DNA of 64,000 bases from Dyella flagellata (GTDB lineage: Bacteria; Pseudomonadota; Gammaproteobacteria; Xanthomonadales; Rhodanobacteraceae). The stretch lies in the NCBI RefSeq assembly GCF_030160275.1, contig NZ_BSOA01000034.1:124001-188000 (forward strand). Direction: 5' to 3'. The first letter of the stretch is position 1. Every line of letters starts with the position of its first letter. Below are positions 1-9,482 of the stretch, one piece after another. Position numbers and translations under genes: made by a program. The notes beneath the pieces are model-generated. The model had not been told where the DNA came from and made no database searches. It saw nothing but the letters and a program-made list of their open reading frames with translations.

Positions 1-405
1 CGGCGACCTGGGCAGGGGGTTCAGTGATGCGTCCACCATGCGGAATCCGGTGTAGCTCCATTTCCGGTCGCTGCTTGCACGCAGGGAGGCGATCTGTGTT
101 TCCAGCTTGGCGGGAGCCCACAAGTCGTCGGTATCGAGGAAAGCGATGTATTCGCCGGACGCTTCACGTAACCCAGCGTTGCGGACGGCCGCGACGTTAC
201 CGCAGTGCGAGAGCCGCAGTAGCTTGACTCGCGGTTGTTGCTGTTGCAGTTGGTGCAAGTACGCGATCGTTTCGCAGTCCGAGCCGTCATCGGCAAGAAT
301 CAACTCCCAATCCGGAAAGGTCTGCGCGAAGACCGACTCGACCGCAGCGCGCAGATAGTGCAGGCGATTGAATATCGGCACGATGATGGAGACGACAGGT
401 CGCAT
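1..405 (-). CDS. Family 2 glycosyltransferase, 3' end outside window
   Basis: The visible 135 residues are the N-terminal half of a GT-A fold glycosyltransferase of family 2, which moves a sugar from a nucleotide-sugar donor to a growing saccharide. It opens with the usual beta-strand VSIIVPIFNR, has the acidic ADDGSD motif near residue 40, and the metal/nucleotide-binding DTDDLW motif near residue 92. The start at 405 gives the classic short lead-in before the first strand. The reading frame is open to base 1, so the C-terminus and acceptor-specificity part are missing. The acceptor cannot be told from this piece; surface polysaccharide synthesis is the usual role of this family. The gene is transcribed leftward out of the window. 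Confidence 0.85.
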   Translation of the reverse strand, partial: MRPVVSIIVPIFNRLHYLRAAVESVFAQTFPDWELILADDGSDCETIAYLHQLQQQQPRVKLLRLSHCGNVAAVRNAGLREASGEYIAFLDTDDLWAPAKLETQIASLRASSDRKWSYTGFRMVDASLNPLPRSP

Positions 406-675
406 GATGTTCCCCGATCAGGCTGGTCGGAGGACAGGCGGGGCGAATAGCGCGTCCCGGTGATTTCGCAGGCGCCGATATGTTTCTGGGCGTTCTTGGG
501 CCGAGTTAGCCGGCATGTCGAAGGCCGGCGGATTCCCCGTTTTGAAAACTTTGGCGGTATGCATGGCCTAAGCCTCCATAACACGAAATGGAGTATACGT
601 CACGCCAGGATGTGCGTAAATCTATGTATTTACATGGAATTTTTCACTGTCTCTAGGCCAGCCCTGGCCTCTATC
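406..675. other. Intergenic stretch, no gene seen
   Basis: About 270 bases between the start of the glycosyltransferase and the hairpin behind the M16 peptidase gene. Short open frames here have no recognisable protein content. It should hold the promoter of the leftward glycosyltransferase, but I see no convincing -35/-10 pair. Confidence 0.5.
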
Positions 676-708
676 GTCCATCCCGCTCCGCAAGGGAGCG
701 GGATGGAC
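676..708 (-). terminator. Perfect hairpin behind the M16 peptidase gene
   Basis: A 14-bp perfect inverted repeat (GTCCATCCCGCTCC and its complement) around a 5-base loop, starting 5 bases after the stop of the leftward peptidase gene. There is no long T-run, so termination strength is uncertain, but position and stability fit a transcript-end hairpin. Confidence 0.6.
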
Positions 709-713
709 ATGTA

Positions 714-3428
714 TCAATGCTTCGCCGGCGGCGGTCCCTGCACCACCTGCATCAGGTTCTCCGGCTTCAAATACTTCTTGAACGCTGCCTGCACCTGCGC
801 GGGTGTTAGCGTGAGGTAGTGCTTTGCCGCCACCATCGGCTGATCCAGTGGTTCGCCGTGCCAGGCCCAGTCGAGCAGCGAGCGTGTGATGCTGCTGATG
901 CTCGATACACCCACCGGAATGGAGCGGATCTCGTACTGGCGTGCATTCTCCAGCTCGTCCTGCTTGATCGGCGTGGTCTGCATCTGCCCCAAGTTCTGGC
1001 GGATCAGCGTGTTGACAGGAGCGACCTTGTCCGGATCACTGCCGTACTGCACGAAGAAGATCGAGCGCGAACGGTCGAAATGCATGCCCGAGCCCGCGCC
1101 GTAGGCATAGCCATGCTTCACGCGGATATCGGTCATCAGGCGCGAGGCAAAACCGTTGCCGCCTAGTACGTTGTTGCCCAGCTGCAGGGCGTAGCGATCC
1201 GGGTTATGCATGGTCAGGTCGAGCATCTGGCCCATCAGCACCTGGTCCTGCGAGGCATAGGAGTTATCGATCACCGCGTAGCCGGCAGGATTGACCGTGA
1301 CCGGCTTGGAGATCACGTCAGGCTTAGTACCTTGTGCTTTCCATGTGCCGAAGTAGCGTTCCACGGTGGCCTTGGCCAGTTCGGGCGTGACGTCACCGAC
1401 CACGACGATGGTGGTGAGGTCGGGGCGATAGGTCTTGGCGTGATAATCCTTGACGTCCTGCAAACTCAACGCTCCGATCGTGTCGGGCGTAGGCAGCCGA
1501 AGATCCGGATCGCCCGCCGGCAGCAGGCCTGCGCGTAGCGCCTTCATCATCTTGTACTGCGGCGACTGCATTTCACCGGCCAGTGCGCGCGCCAGCGTTT
1601 CCTGCTGCACCGTAAAACCTTGCTGCGGCAGCGCAGGGTGCAGTTCGTTGTCGGCCAGCAACTGCATGGCGCGATCGAAGTGCTCGCTCAGCGCCGCCAC
1701 TCCGAAATCGGTGCCGCCGTTCTCGGTGGCGGAAATATCGTCCAGCGCCTTGTGGAAGGCATTGCGATCCAAGGTGGTGGAACCGTAGTCGAACAGCGAA
1801 CCGAGCAGGCGTGCTACGCCTTCCTTGCCGGCCGGCTCCTGCAGCTTCGGATTGTTGTCGACATGGCCCATCACCGTGACCGTCTTGCTGATGTTCGACG
1901 GCTGCACGATCAGGCGAATACCGTTGTCCAGCTGCATTTGCACCGGCGCCAGCGTCCAGCGCGGCATTTCCAGCTTGCTCAGCTTTTGCGCGGCCCATGC
2001 GGGCAGGGGAGCATCCAGCTTTTCGTTGCTGTTGAAGGATTCGGAGCCGCCGAAGCCGTTGCTATCCGGTGGACGCTGGCCGTTCGGGTTGGGCGTGAGC
2101 ACCACGGTGACGCGCTCGTCCGGCTTCAGGTACTGGCGCGCGATGCGGTTGACGTCGTCTACCGTGACCTGGCGGATCTGTTCTTCCGCCTCTTCCGGCG
2201 AATTGAGACCCATCCATGCAATGGCCTGCGACCAGGCGCTGGCGAGGGTCACCGCGCTGTTCTTGTTGAATTCGGCCTGCGCGATTTCCGATTGCTTGGA
2301 CGCCTCGATCAGGTCGGCGGGCACGCCGTTCTTCAACAGCTCGTTGATCACGCCATCCAGGTCGGCTTGCGCCTGGCTCGCATTGCCGCCCTTGGGAAAG
2401 GCGACTTCGAGCACACCGACGCCGCCATAGCTGAAAGGCTGCATTTGCGCGCTGGTGCTAAGTACCTTGCCTTGTACCGCCAGTTGGGCAAGCGAGCTAC
2501 GCGCATTGGTCAGCACGTCCAGCAGGACCTGCGCGGCGGCGTTGTCTTTTTTTTCCATCATGCCCGGCATGCGGTACATGAACTGCACCGCGCCGGTGCC
2601 TTGAGGTGTGGTGGAGGCAATCGTTTCCGGCTTTACCGGCTGCAGTTTCAGCGGCTGGTGGGCGGGTACGTTGCCCTTGCGAATCTTGCCGAACAGCTGT
2701 TGTACCTTCGCCAGCGTCTGCTGCGGGTCCACGTCGCCGACGATCACCAGCAGGGCGTTGTTCGGCGCGTACCAGTCCTTGTAGAACTTTTGCAGGTCTT
2801 GCGCGGTGGTCTTGTCGAACGACGGACGCGTGCCGAGCGGGTCGTCGGCATAGCCGGTGCCGGCGTAGAGAATGTGCTCGGCCTTCTGGAAGGCCAGGAA
2901 CTCCGGCTGCGAGATGTCGCGCGACACCTCCTGCTCGATCGCGCCGCGCTCGCGCTGCCAGTCCGGCTGGTTGAGCAAGGCGCCGTTCATGCGGGTCGAT
3001 TCGATGTGCAGTAGCAGGTCCAGATAATTGGACGGCGCCACGAAGTAGTACTGCGTGGCATCGTTGGTGGTAAAGGCGTTGTTGTCGGCGCCCATCTTGC
3101 CGGTCATTTCATTGAGCTGCGCGCCGGTCATGCCCTGGCTATCCCGGAACATCATGTGTTCAAGCGCGTGCGCCGTGCCGGGAAGGCCTACCGGGGTCTG
3201 GTAGCCGCCGGCGAGATAGGTGATTTGCGTGGTGACCATCGGCGAAAGCGTTTCGCGCACGATCACCACGCGCATGCCGTTGTCGAGGGTGGTTCGCAGC
3301 ACATTGCCGTCGTTGGCGACGGCTTTGGAGGCCGCGGGGGCGTCGGCGCGGGCGGGAACGCTCGCGCCCGCCAGGCCCAGGCCCAACAGCAGGCTCCATG
3401 CCAATGTCTTGAACGGGCTCGACATCAT
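714..3428 (-). CDS. Exported M16 family zinc metallopeptidase (pitrilysin-like)
   Basis: A 904-residue protein with an N-terminal signal peptide (hydrophobic stretch about residues 9-27, cleavage near ARADA at 30), so it should act in the periplasm or outer membrane. It has two tandem M16 halves. The inverted zinc motif HALEH lies at residues 87-91 (His87, Glu90, His91), with the third ligand glutamate in the ERGAIEQEV segment around 165-167. The second half (about 490-900) lacks HxxEH, as is normal for the non-catalytic M16 domain. Members degrade peptides or small proteins inside a closed chamber. ATG codons at 3428 and 3425 are both possible; AAGGAT lies upstream. A hairpin follows the stop. 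Confidence 0.9.
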   Translation of the reverse strand: MMSSPFKTLAWSLLLGLGLAGASVPARADAPAASKAVANDGNVLRTTLDNGMRVVIVRETLSPMVTTQITYLAGGYQTPVGLPGTAHALEHMMFRDSQGMTGAQLNEMTGKMGADNNAFTTNDATQYYFVAPSNYLDLLLHIESTRMNGALLNQPDWQRERGAIEQEVSRDISQPEFLAFQKAEHILYAGTGYADDPLGTRPSFDKTTAQDLQKFYKDWYAPNNALLVIVGDVDPQQTLAKVQQLFGKIRKGNVPAHQPLKLQPVKPETIASTTPQGTGAVQFMYRMPGMMEKKDNAAAQVLLDVLTNARSSLAQLAVQGKVLSTSAQMQPFSYGGVGVLEVAFPKGGNASQAQADLDGVINELLKNGVPADLIEASKQSEIAQAEFNKNSAVTLASAWSQAIAWMGLNSPEEAEEQIRQVTVDDVNRIARQYLKPDERVTVVLTPNPNGQRPPDSNGFGGSESFNSNEKLDAPLPAWAAQKLSKLEMPRWTLAPVQMQLDNGIRLIVQPSNISKTVTVMGHVDNNPKLQEPAGKEGVARLLGSLFDYGSTTLDRNAFHKALDDISATENGGTDFGVAALSEHFDRAMQLLADNELHPALPQQGFTVQQETLARALAGEMQSPQYKMMKALRAGLLPAGDPDLRLPTPDTIGALSLQDVKDYHAKTYRPDLTTIVVVGDVTPELAKATVERYFGTWKAQGTKPDVISKPVTVNPAGYAVIDNSYASQDQVLMGQMLDLTMHNPDRYALQLGNNVLGGNGFASRLMTDIRVKHGYAYGAGSGMHFDRSRSIFFVQYGSDPDKVAPVNTLIRQNLGQMQTTPIKQDELENARQYEIRSIPVGVSSISSITRSLLDWAWHGEPLDQPMVAAKHYLTLTPAQVQAAFKKYLKPENLMQVVQGPPPAKH

Positions 3429-3568
3429 CTAGGGGATCCTTTTTAACGGCAACAGTAGAGCCTGGGATGTTGCCACAGCGCTGCGCGTCTGCCTAAGTGC
3501 CGGATGAGACGCGCATGTAGGACAAAGGCGGAGTATCGTGCGTGAAAATTCCACGAAGGGAGTGAGCC

Positions 3569-3892
3569 ATGTTGGTGGTGACGACCGAGAACGTTCCGGG
3601 CCATCAGGTGGTCCAGGTGAAGGGGCAAGTGTTCGGGGTGGTGGTGCGCAGCCGCGGTATCGGCGGCAACGTGATGGCGGGCCTGCGTTCGCTGGTCGGC
3701 GGCGAGATCCACGAATACACCCAGATGCTGGAAGAAGCGCGCCGCCACGCACTCGATCGCCTGGTCGCCAACGCCAAGCTGATGGGCGCGAACGCCGTGG
3801 TGATGATGCGCTTCGATTCGGCCGAAATCGGCCAGACCATGAGCGAAATCGTGGCCTATGGCACCGCCGTCGTACTGGACCCACCGACCTGA
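3569..3892 (+). CDS. YbjQ family protein (UPF0145)
   Basis: A 107-residue protein with the whole-length pattern of the YbjQ/UPF0145 family: opening strand VVTTENVPGH, the central G-x-V-V-R-SRG segment, the helix with ALDRLVANAKLMGANAVV and a closing strand. The family forms oligomers; its biochemical role is not established, with heavy-metal or stress links suggested for some members. A good ribosome site (GGGAGTG) lies 5-8 bases before the ATG. The next gene starts 4 bases after its stop, so the two are probably co-transcribed. Confidence 0.9.
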   Translation: MLVVTTENVPGHQVVQVKGQVFGVVVRSRGIGGNVMAGLRSLVGGEIHEYTQMLEEARRHALDRLVANAKLMGANAVVMMRFDSAEIGQTMSEIVAYGTAVVLDPPT

Positions 3893-3895
3893 GCC

Positions 3896-4204
3896 ATGTT
3901 GCCTATTGTGCTTTACGTGGTCGGTAGCCTGCTGCTGGTAGGGGCGGGCGTTGCCGTCTTGACCGGGGTGATGGTGGCCTTGCTGCCGCAGCTCATCTTT
4001 GGCGGCTTGCTGCTAGTGGTGGGGCTGGCGATCGAACGCTGGCGCTATAAACCGCTGTTGCGCGGCGGCCTGGACCCGCAGTGGAAGGACACCGGGGAGC
4101 GTTTCGTCGATCCCGGCAGCGGCCAGCTCACCGCGGTGTATTTCGACCCCCAGCGCGGGGAGCGGCATTACGTGGTGGTGGATGAGCTGGGGCGGCCACG
4201 CTAG
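3896..4204 (+). CDS. Small two-helix membrane protein, unknown role
   Basis: A 102-residue protein with two closely spaced hydrophobic segments (about residues 3-22 and 25-45) followed by a soluble tail of about 55 residues rich in charged residues (WRYKPLLRGGLDPQWKDTGE). I do not recognise a domain. It starts only 4 bases after the YbjQ gene, which points to one transcript and perhaps a shared envelope role. A GTAG palindrome pair begins 5 bases after its stop. Confidence 0.75.
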   Translation: MLPIVLYVVGSLLLVGAGVAVLTGVMVALLPQLIFGGLLLVVGLAIERWRYKPLLRGGLDPQWKDTGERFVDPGSGQLTAVYFDPQRGERHYVVVDELGRPR

Positions 4205-4208
4205 CTGC

Positions 4209-4276
4209 GTAGGCTGGGATGACAATCCCAGCCTTCATTGAGGTTTCGGGGTGCTGGGATTGTCATCCCAGCCTAC
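4209..4276. repeat. GTAG-type REP pair, copy 1
   Basis: Two palindromes of the form GCTGGGATgacaATCCCAGC in opposite orientation, the left preceded by GTAG (4209-4212) and the right followed by CTAC (4273-4276), separated by about 18 bases. The same unit recurs at 17564, 29439, 53501 and 61910. This is the architecture of repetitive extragenic palindromes with a GTAG head. It lies between two rightward genes and can fold into RNA hairpins on either strand. Confidence 0.9.
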
Positions 4277-4328
4277 GTCCTGGCGGCAATGCTAATCTTG
4301 CCGTTTGCCCAGACTGGCCATCAACCCT

Positions 4329-5909
4329 ATGACAAAAAACGCAGGCCGTGGCCACGCTTTGCTGGTTGGCGCAGGCATTCTTTGCAGCCGCCTGTTCGGC
4401 CTGGTGCGGCAACGGGTGTTCTCGCATTATTTCGGCCTGTCCGATGCCGCGGACATCTTCAGCGCGGCGCTGCGGGTGCCGAACTTCCTGCAGAACCTGT
4501 TCGGGGAGGGGGTGCTCTCGGCGTCCTTCATTCCGGTGTACGCGCGCCTGCTCGCGCAGCACAAACAGGAGGAGGCCGACCGCCTGGCTGGCGCGATCTT
4601 CGCGGTCCTTGCGCTGATCATTGCCATCATCGTCGCCCTTGGCGTGCTGGCCACGCCGTATCTGCTATGGGTGATCGCACCCGGCTATACGGGTGAAAAG
4701 CGCGAACTCACCATCCTGATCGTGCGCATTCTGTTTCCCGGCACCGGCATCCTGGTGTGGTCGGCGTGGTGCCTGGGAATACTCAACAGCCATCACAAGT
4801 TCTTTCTCTCCTACGCGGCACCGGTGATCTGGAATCTTTCCATGATCCTGACCATGCTGTTCTTTCGCCACCTGGAAGCGAACCGCCTGATCGTATACCT
4901 GGCGTGGGGCACGGTGCTGGGTTGCCTGCTGCAGTTCCTGGTGCAATTGGGGCCGGTGCTGAAACTGGTGCCGAACCTGCGCCTGCGTCTGGATACGAAG
5001 AGTCTGCACGTGAAGCAGGTGGGAGGCAGCTTTCTGGGCGTGGTCATGGGACGTGGCGTAGTACAGATCAGCGCCTTCGTCGACCAGGCTATTTCGACGC
5101 TGCTGGGCAGCGGCGCCGTGGCTGGCATGACGACCGCGGCATCGATCAACCTCTTGCCGGTAAGCCTGTTCGGCATGGCGGTTTCCGCATCGGAACTGCC
5201 GACGCTTTCGCGCATGGCCGGGGATCACGTCGATGCCGAAGTCGCGGCAAAGCTTTCCGCACGCCTCAACAACGGCTTGGAACGCATTGCCTTCTTCATC
5301 GTGCCATCTGCGATGGCGTTCTTTGCACTGGGCAACGTGATCGTGGCAGCGCTGTACCAATCCGGTGCGTTCACAGCCAAGGATTCGTATTACGTGTGGG
5401 CGATCCTGGCCGGTTCCGGCGTCGGTTTATTGGCTTCCACGTTTGGCCGCCTGTATTCGTCTACCTATTACGCGCTATTGGACACGCGCACGCCGTTGCG
5501 CTTTGCGCTGATAAGACTCGCTTTTACCGTGGTGCTGGGACTGGCAAGTGCCTTGCTGATGCCCAAGGTTTTGGGGCTTCCCATGCAGTGGGGCGCAGTA
5601 GGCCTGACCGCTTCGGCCGGTGTGGCGGGATGGATCGAGTTTCATCTGCTGCGCCGGAAGATGAACCAGAATCTCGGCCCCACCGGCATCGCCTTGTCGA
5701 TGATGGCCAAGTTATGGCTCGCGGCGGGCGTTGCGGCGTTGGCGTCCTACCTGGTCGAACACTACATGCCCGCCTGGGGCCCAATCCTTACGGCCGCGCT
5801 CGTATTGTCGACGTATGGCATCGCCTATTTCGCGATGACATTCCTGCTGCATATCAGGACGGGCAGAGAGATCATGCAAAAGATCACGCGGCGATTTGGC
5901 CACGGCTGA
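4329..5909 (+). CDS. murJ: MurJ/MviN family lipid II flippase
   Basis: A 526-residue polytopic membrane protein (about 14 hydrophobic segments) of the MOP superfamily MurJ branch, which flips lipid II across the inner membrane for peptidoglycan synthesis. The N-terminal SRLFGLVRQRVFS segment, the LRVPNFLQNLFGEGVLSASF motif near residue 55 and the SGAFTAKDSYYVW region in the second half follow MurJ. An in-frame ATG at 4305 would add 8 residues, but the start at 4329 puts the first helix where it sits in E. coli MurJ (511 residues). The gene stands alone, not next to rpsT as in many gammaproteobacteria, so a second, non-essential paralogue cannot be excluded. Confidence 0.85.
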   Translation: MTKNAGRGHALLVGAGILCSRLFGLVRQRVFSHYFGLSDAADIFSAALRVPNFLQNLFGEGVLSASFIPVYARLLAQHKQEEADRLAGAIFAVLALIIAIIVALGVLATPYLLWVIAPGYTGEKRELTILIVRILFPGTGILVWSAWCLGILNSHHKFFLSYAAPVIWNLSMILTMLFFRHLEANRLIVYLAWGTVLGCLLQFLVQLGPVLKLVPNLRLRLDTKSLHVKQVGGSFLGVVMGRGVVQISAFVDQAISTLLGSGAVAGMTTAASINLLPVSLFGMAVSASELPTLSRMAGDHVDAEVAAKLSARLNNGLERIAFFIVPSAMAFFALGNVIVAALYQSGAFTAKDSYYVWAILAGSGVGLLASTFGRLYSSTYYALLDTRTPLRFALIRLAFTVVLGLASALLMPKVLGLPMQWGAVGLTASAGVAGWIEFHLLRRKMNQNLGPTGIALSMMAKLWLAAGVAALASYLVEHYMPAWGPILTAALVLSTYGIAYFAMTFLLHIRTGREIMQKITRRFGHG

Positions 5910-5918
5910 TTAGCGAGT

Positions 5919-7649
5919 TCAGCGGCGTAGATTGCTGCGTGCCAGTTCGATCAGCTCGTCACCGCGGCCATTCATTACCGTGCGCAGAGCCCACAGGCTG
6001 AAACCCTTCATCTGCTCCAGCTGGATCTTTGGCGGCAGCGACAATTCTTGCCGGTTGGTGACCACGTCGACCAGCGCCGGGCCGTTGTGCGCAAACGCAT
6101 CTCGCAGAGCTGCTTCCAGATCGCCGGGATCTTCCACGCGCACGCCGTAGATGCCTGCTGCTCGTGCCAATGCGGAGAAATCGGGATTGTCCAGCGATAC
6201 GCCGGTGGGCAGGAAGCCGGCGGCCTTCATCTCCAGCTCGACGAAGCCGAGTGTGCCGTTGTTGAACACCACGATCTTCACCGGCAATGGATGCTGTACC
6301 AGTGTCAGGATGTCGCCCATCAGCATGGAGAAGCCGCCGTCGCCGGACAGGCTCACGATCTGGCGATTGGGAAAGGCCGTCTGCGCGCCGATCGCCTGCG
6401 GCATCGCGTTCGCCATCGAGCCATGCACGAAAGAGCCGAGTAGACGACGCTTGCCATTCATCTTCAAATAACGCGCCGCCCAGATGGTCGGCGTGCCGAC
6501 GTCGCAAGTGAATATCGCATCGTCGCTGGCCAGGTCGCTCACCACCTTCGCGACGTACTGAGGGTGGATCAGCTTGCTGCCCGGCTTGCCGGTGGCCAGA
6601 TCGTTCAAGCCCTCGCGGGCTTTCTTGTAGTGCTGCAAGCTGCTCTTCAGATGATTTTCATCGCTGCCAGCCTTCAGGCGTGGCAGCAGGGTTTCAATGG
6701 TGGCGCCAATATCACCGACCAATCCGAGGTCGAGCCGGCAGCGACGGCCAAGATTTTCCGCGCGCAGGTCGACCTGGCAAATCTTCGCCTCCTCGGGGAA
6801 GAACTGACGATACGGAAAGTCCGTGCCGAGCAACAGCAAGGTGTCGCAGCCCATCATCGCTTCGTAGCCGGAGCTGAAGCCGATCAGGCCGGTCATGCCC
6901 ACGTCGTAGGGGTTATCCCATTCGATGTGTTCCTTGCCACCCAGTGCGTGCACCACCGGTGCCTTGAGCTTTTCGGCAAGGCGAACGACCCAATCGTGCG
7001 CCCCGGCGCAACCGCGTCCGCAAAACAGCGTTACTTTGCGACTGCCGTCTAGCAACGTGGCGAGCTGGTCCAATTGTGCATCCGGCGGTACAACTTTCGG
7101 TGTGACTGGCAGCAGTCCTTCGCTCGCTGCCACCGGGCCGTTGGCTTCGCTGAGCGCTACGTCGCCAGGGATCACCAGCACCGCCACCCCACGCCGACCG
7201 ATCGCAGCACGTATCGCCGTGGCCGCGGCATAGTGAATCTGCGAAGCGCTGCTTACCATTTCACAATAGTGGCTGCATTCCCGAAACAGGTTCTGCGGAT
7301 GCGTTTCCTGGAAATAGCCGCTGCCAATTTCCGAAGAAGGAATCTGCGCGGCGATCGCGAGCACCGGGGTACGCGATCGATGAGCATCAAACAGACCGTT
7401 GATCAAGTGCAGATTGCCCGGTCCGCATGAGCCGGCACAAACGGCCAGCTTGCCGGTCAGTTGCGATTCTGCACCGGCGCCGAAGGCCGCCGACTCCTCA
7501 TGCCGGTAGTGAATCCATTGCATGTCATGGCGGCGCCGCAGCGATTCGGTAATGCCGTTGAGGCTATCGCCGACCAGCCCGTGAACGCGTTTTACTCCAG
7601 CTTGTGCAAGCGTTTCGACCAAGACATCGGCGACAGTGGATGTATTCAT
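5919..7649 (-). CDS. poxB: Pyruvate:quinone oxidoreductase (pyruvate oxidase)
   Basis: A 576-residue ThDP/FAD enzyme that decarboxylates pyruvate to acetate and CO2 and passes electrons to the quinone pool. Visible are the ThDP-activating glutamate region ([15 protein letters not shown]), the central FAD-binding domain, and the ThDP motif starting [11 protein letters not shown] and ending NNG about 25 residues later. The C-terminus ([20 protein letters not shown]) matches the amphipathic lipid-binding helix of E. coli PoxB, which docks the enzyme on the membrane. The ATG at 7649 is preferred over one at 7682 because AAGGAGTT lies just upstream of it. It sits 36 bases downstream of dld and is probably in the same transcript. 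Confidence 0.93.
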   Translation of the reverse strand: MNTSTVADVLVETLAQAGVKRVHGLVGDSLNGITESLRRRHDMQWIHYRHEESAAFGAGAESQLTGKLAVCAGSCGPGNLHLINGLFDAHRSRTPVLAIAAQIPSSEIGSGYFQETHPQNLFRECSHYCEMVSSASQIHYAAATAIRAAIGRRGVAVLVIPGDVALSEANGPVAASEGLLPVTPKVVPPDAQLDQLATLLDGSRKVTLFCGRGCAGAHDWVVRLAEKLKAPVVHALGGKEHIEWDNPYDVGMTGLIGFSSGYEAMMGCDTLLLLGTDFPYRQFFPEEAKICQVDLRAENLGRRCRLDLGLVGDIGATIETLLPRLKAGSDENHLKSSLQHYKKAREGLNDLATGKPGSKLIHPQYVAKVVSDLASDDAIFTCDVGTPTIWAARYLKMNGKRRLLGSFVHGSMANAMPQAIGAQTAFPNRQIVSLSGDGGFSMLMGDILTLVQHPLPVKIVVFNNGTLGFVELEMKAAGFLPTGVSLDNPDFSALARAAGIYGVRVEDPGDLEAALRDAFAHNGPALVDVVTNRQELSLPPKIQLEQMKGFSLWALRTVMNGRGDELIELARSNLRR

Positions 7650-7685
7650 GACGTAACTCCTTTTCGAAATGAAATTGTCCATAGG

Positions 7686-9482
7686 CTACAGCGAGCTGCT
7701 GCGCTTGAGCAGTTCGGCATCGGAATCTGTTGGTAATGCCTTTTTCTCCGCGTACATCCGGTTTTTGGAGGTGTGTCCGATGCCAGGGTTGAAGCAGTTA
7801 CATGGGTCCAAGTGCATGTAATGTTCGCGTAGCGGTCGTTTGGCGTAGTAGCGATGCCCAACGTTGTGCTCGGCCGGATACTCGGCGCCTCGCTGGTCCA
7901 GCATTTTCCACATGCGTTGCTCGAGTTTCGTGCAATCATGGCCTTTCTTGACGATGTAGTCTTGATGGAAGACATGGCAAAGGAAGTGACCATAGTACAG
8001 CTTGATAAGGATGGACTTGTCCATATCCGGTGGTAGCGACTCAAGCCAGTTGGGATCATTGCGACGAAGCGCAATATCCAGCGCAAGAATGTCCTCCACT
8101 TCGTGAGCATGGATGGCCCGATAGCGATTTGCCGCGCCAGCCGCGGCGAAGCGATGGAGGAACGCCCTTTCGCCCTCATCTTTCGTGCATTCGAAGAATT
8201 CGCCTTCGGCACGGGAAAAATAATCACTAAGAAATTGCCGTGTTTCCCCGCCACTTTCTGCCGAAACCTTAAGTATCAGGTGATGATCATGTTTTTGATG
8301 AAAACTTTTGATTCGAGGTGGAAGATGGTCGGGGAATAGGCGGCTCAGGCCTTGCATCACGCGATCGGTCAAATACGGCCGAAGAAATGGCATTCGGTCG
8401 AAGAGTGCATCGCAGCGGGCTTTCAGTGAAAACAGGATGGGAAGGCATGCTGTGCCGAGATGGCGGATGACCAGGAATGTGTCCTTGCCGTACTTGTGGG
8501 CAATGGCAAAGGCATCACGATGCAGGTACTCGCCCGAAATCGGCAAGTGCTCGAAGCGGGTCAGGATGTGTCGGCGAATATCGGTGAGTTCGTGAGGATG
8601 ATTGGTGCCGATGTAGAAAACGAGGGGATTTTTTTCGATGGGAAAAGTGTCCAGGCGAACGGCAAAAACCATGACTTTGCCGGCCGATCCGGATGCTTCA
8701 TATAGACGACGGGGATCGGCATTGAAGCGGGCGGGGGAGTTTTCATCGACCCGGCGAACGTGTTCGGCGTAGTGGTGATCGGAGCCGGCGGATGTGCTGT
8801 CAATGATGTCCGGGTCGGAGAAGTTGCCCTGATCGAGGCGCGAAAGAATGTCTTCCGCCGTGTAGCCCAGCTGGATGCCGAGATGATTGGTGAGATGGAG
8901 CCTTCCGCTGTTGTCGACGTGAGCATAAGCGGACATCTCGGTATAAGCAGGTCCCCGGCGCACCAGGGCTCCACCCGAGTTGTTGCACACACCTCCGAGC
9001 ACGGAGGCGCCGATGCAGCTGGAGCCAATGACCGAGTGGGGTTCGCGACCGATGCGCTGAAGCATCTTTTCCAGCTGATGCAGCGTGGCACCAGGCAGGC
9101 AAACGACCTGCTTTCCCCCATCGATCAGATAGATCTTTTTCATTCGGCTCATGCTGACGATGACGACGTCACGGTCGTAATCGTTGCCGTCTGGCGTGGA
9201 TCCGCCGGTGAGGCCGGTATTGGAAGCCTGCGGTATAACAATGACATCGGCGCAGATGCATGCTTTGAGAACACGCCATTGCTCGATCAAGGAGGCTGGA
9301 CGGACAACGGTAAGTGTCCGGCCGAAGCCGAAGCGAAGGCCCGTGCGATATCGACGTATGGCCCAATCATGGGTGATGACGTGGCGGCGGCCCACGATCG
9401 ATCGAAGTTCCGCCATGAGAAGACTTCCATTTGCATTTGGCTGAATTGGCGTAATGGTTGGGCATTCAATCAGATTGGACAC
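7686..9482 (-). CDS. dld: Quinone-dependent D-lactate dehydrogenase
   Basis: A 598-residue FAD flavoprotein closely following E. coli Dld (571 residues): oxidises D-lactate to pyruvate and reduces quinone at the inner membrane face. The PCMH FAD-binding domain is seen as ASNTGLTGGSTPDGNDYDRD and GREPHSVIGSSCIGASVLGG; the family's membrane-binding and C-terminal domain includes VFHQDYIVKKG and EYPAEHNVGH. I chose the GTG at 9482 because AGGAG lies 5 bases before it; an ATG further upstream at 9551 lacks support. The product, pyruvate, is the substrate of the enzyme encoded immediately downstream (poxB). Confidence 0.93.
   Translation of the reverse strand: MSNLIECPTITPIQPNANGSLLMAELRSIVGRRHVITHDWAIRRYRTGLRFGFGRTLTVVRPASLIEQWRVLKACICADVIVIPQASNTGLTGGSTPDGNDYDRDVVIVSMSRMKKIYLIDGGKQVVCLPGATLHQLEKMLQRIGREPHSVIGSSCIGASVLGGVCNNSGGALVRRGPAYTEMSAYAHVDNSGRLHLTNHLGIQLGYTAEDILSRLDQGNFSDPDIIDSTSAGSDHHYAEHVRRVDENSPARFNADPRRLYEASGSAGKVMVFAVRLDTFPIEKNPLVFYIGTNHPHELTDIRRHILTRFEHLPISGEYLHRDAFAIAHKYGKDTFLVIRHLGTACLPILFSLKARCDALFDRMPFLRPYLTDRVMQGLSRLFPDHLPPRIKSFHQKHDHHLILKVSAESGGETRQFLSDYFSRAEGEFFECTKDEGERAFLHRFAAAGAANRYRAIHAHEVEDILALDIALRRNDPNWLESLPPDMDKSILIKLYYGHFLCHVFHQDYIVKKGHDCTKLEQRMWKMLDQRGAEYPAEHNVGHRYYAKRPLREHYMHLDPCNCFNPGIGHTSKNRMYAEKKALPTDSDAELLKRSSSL

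Noticed and set aside
1620-3014. 464-codon plus-strand frame opposite the M16 peptidase
   Set aside because: Antisense shadow; its residues are the Arg/His/Gln-rich type expected from the reverse of a high-GC gene.
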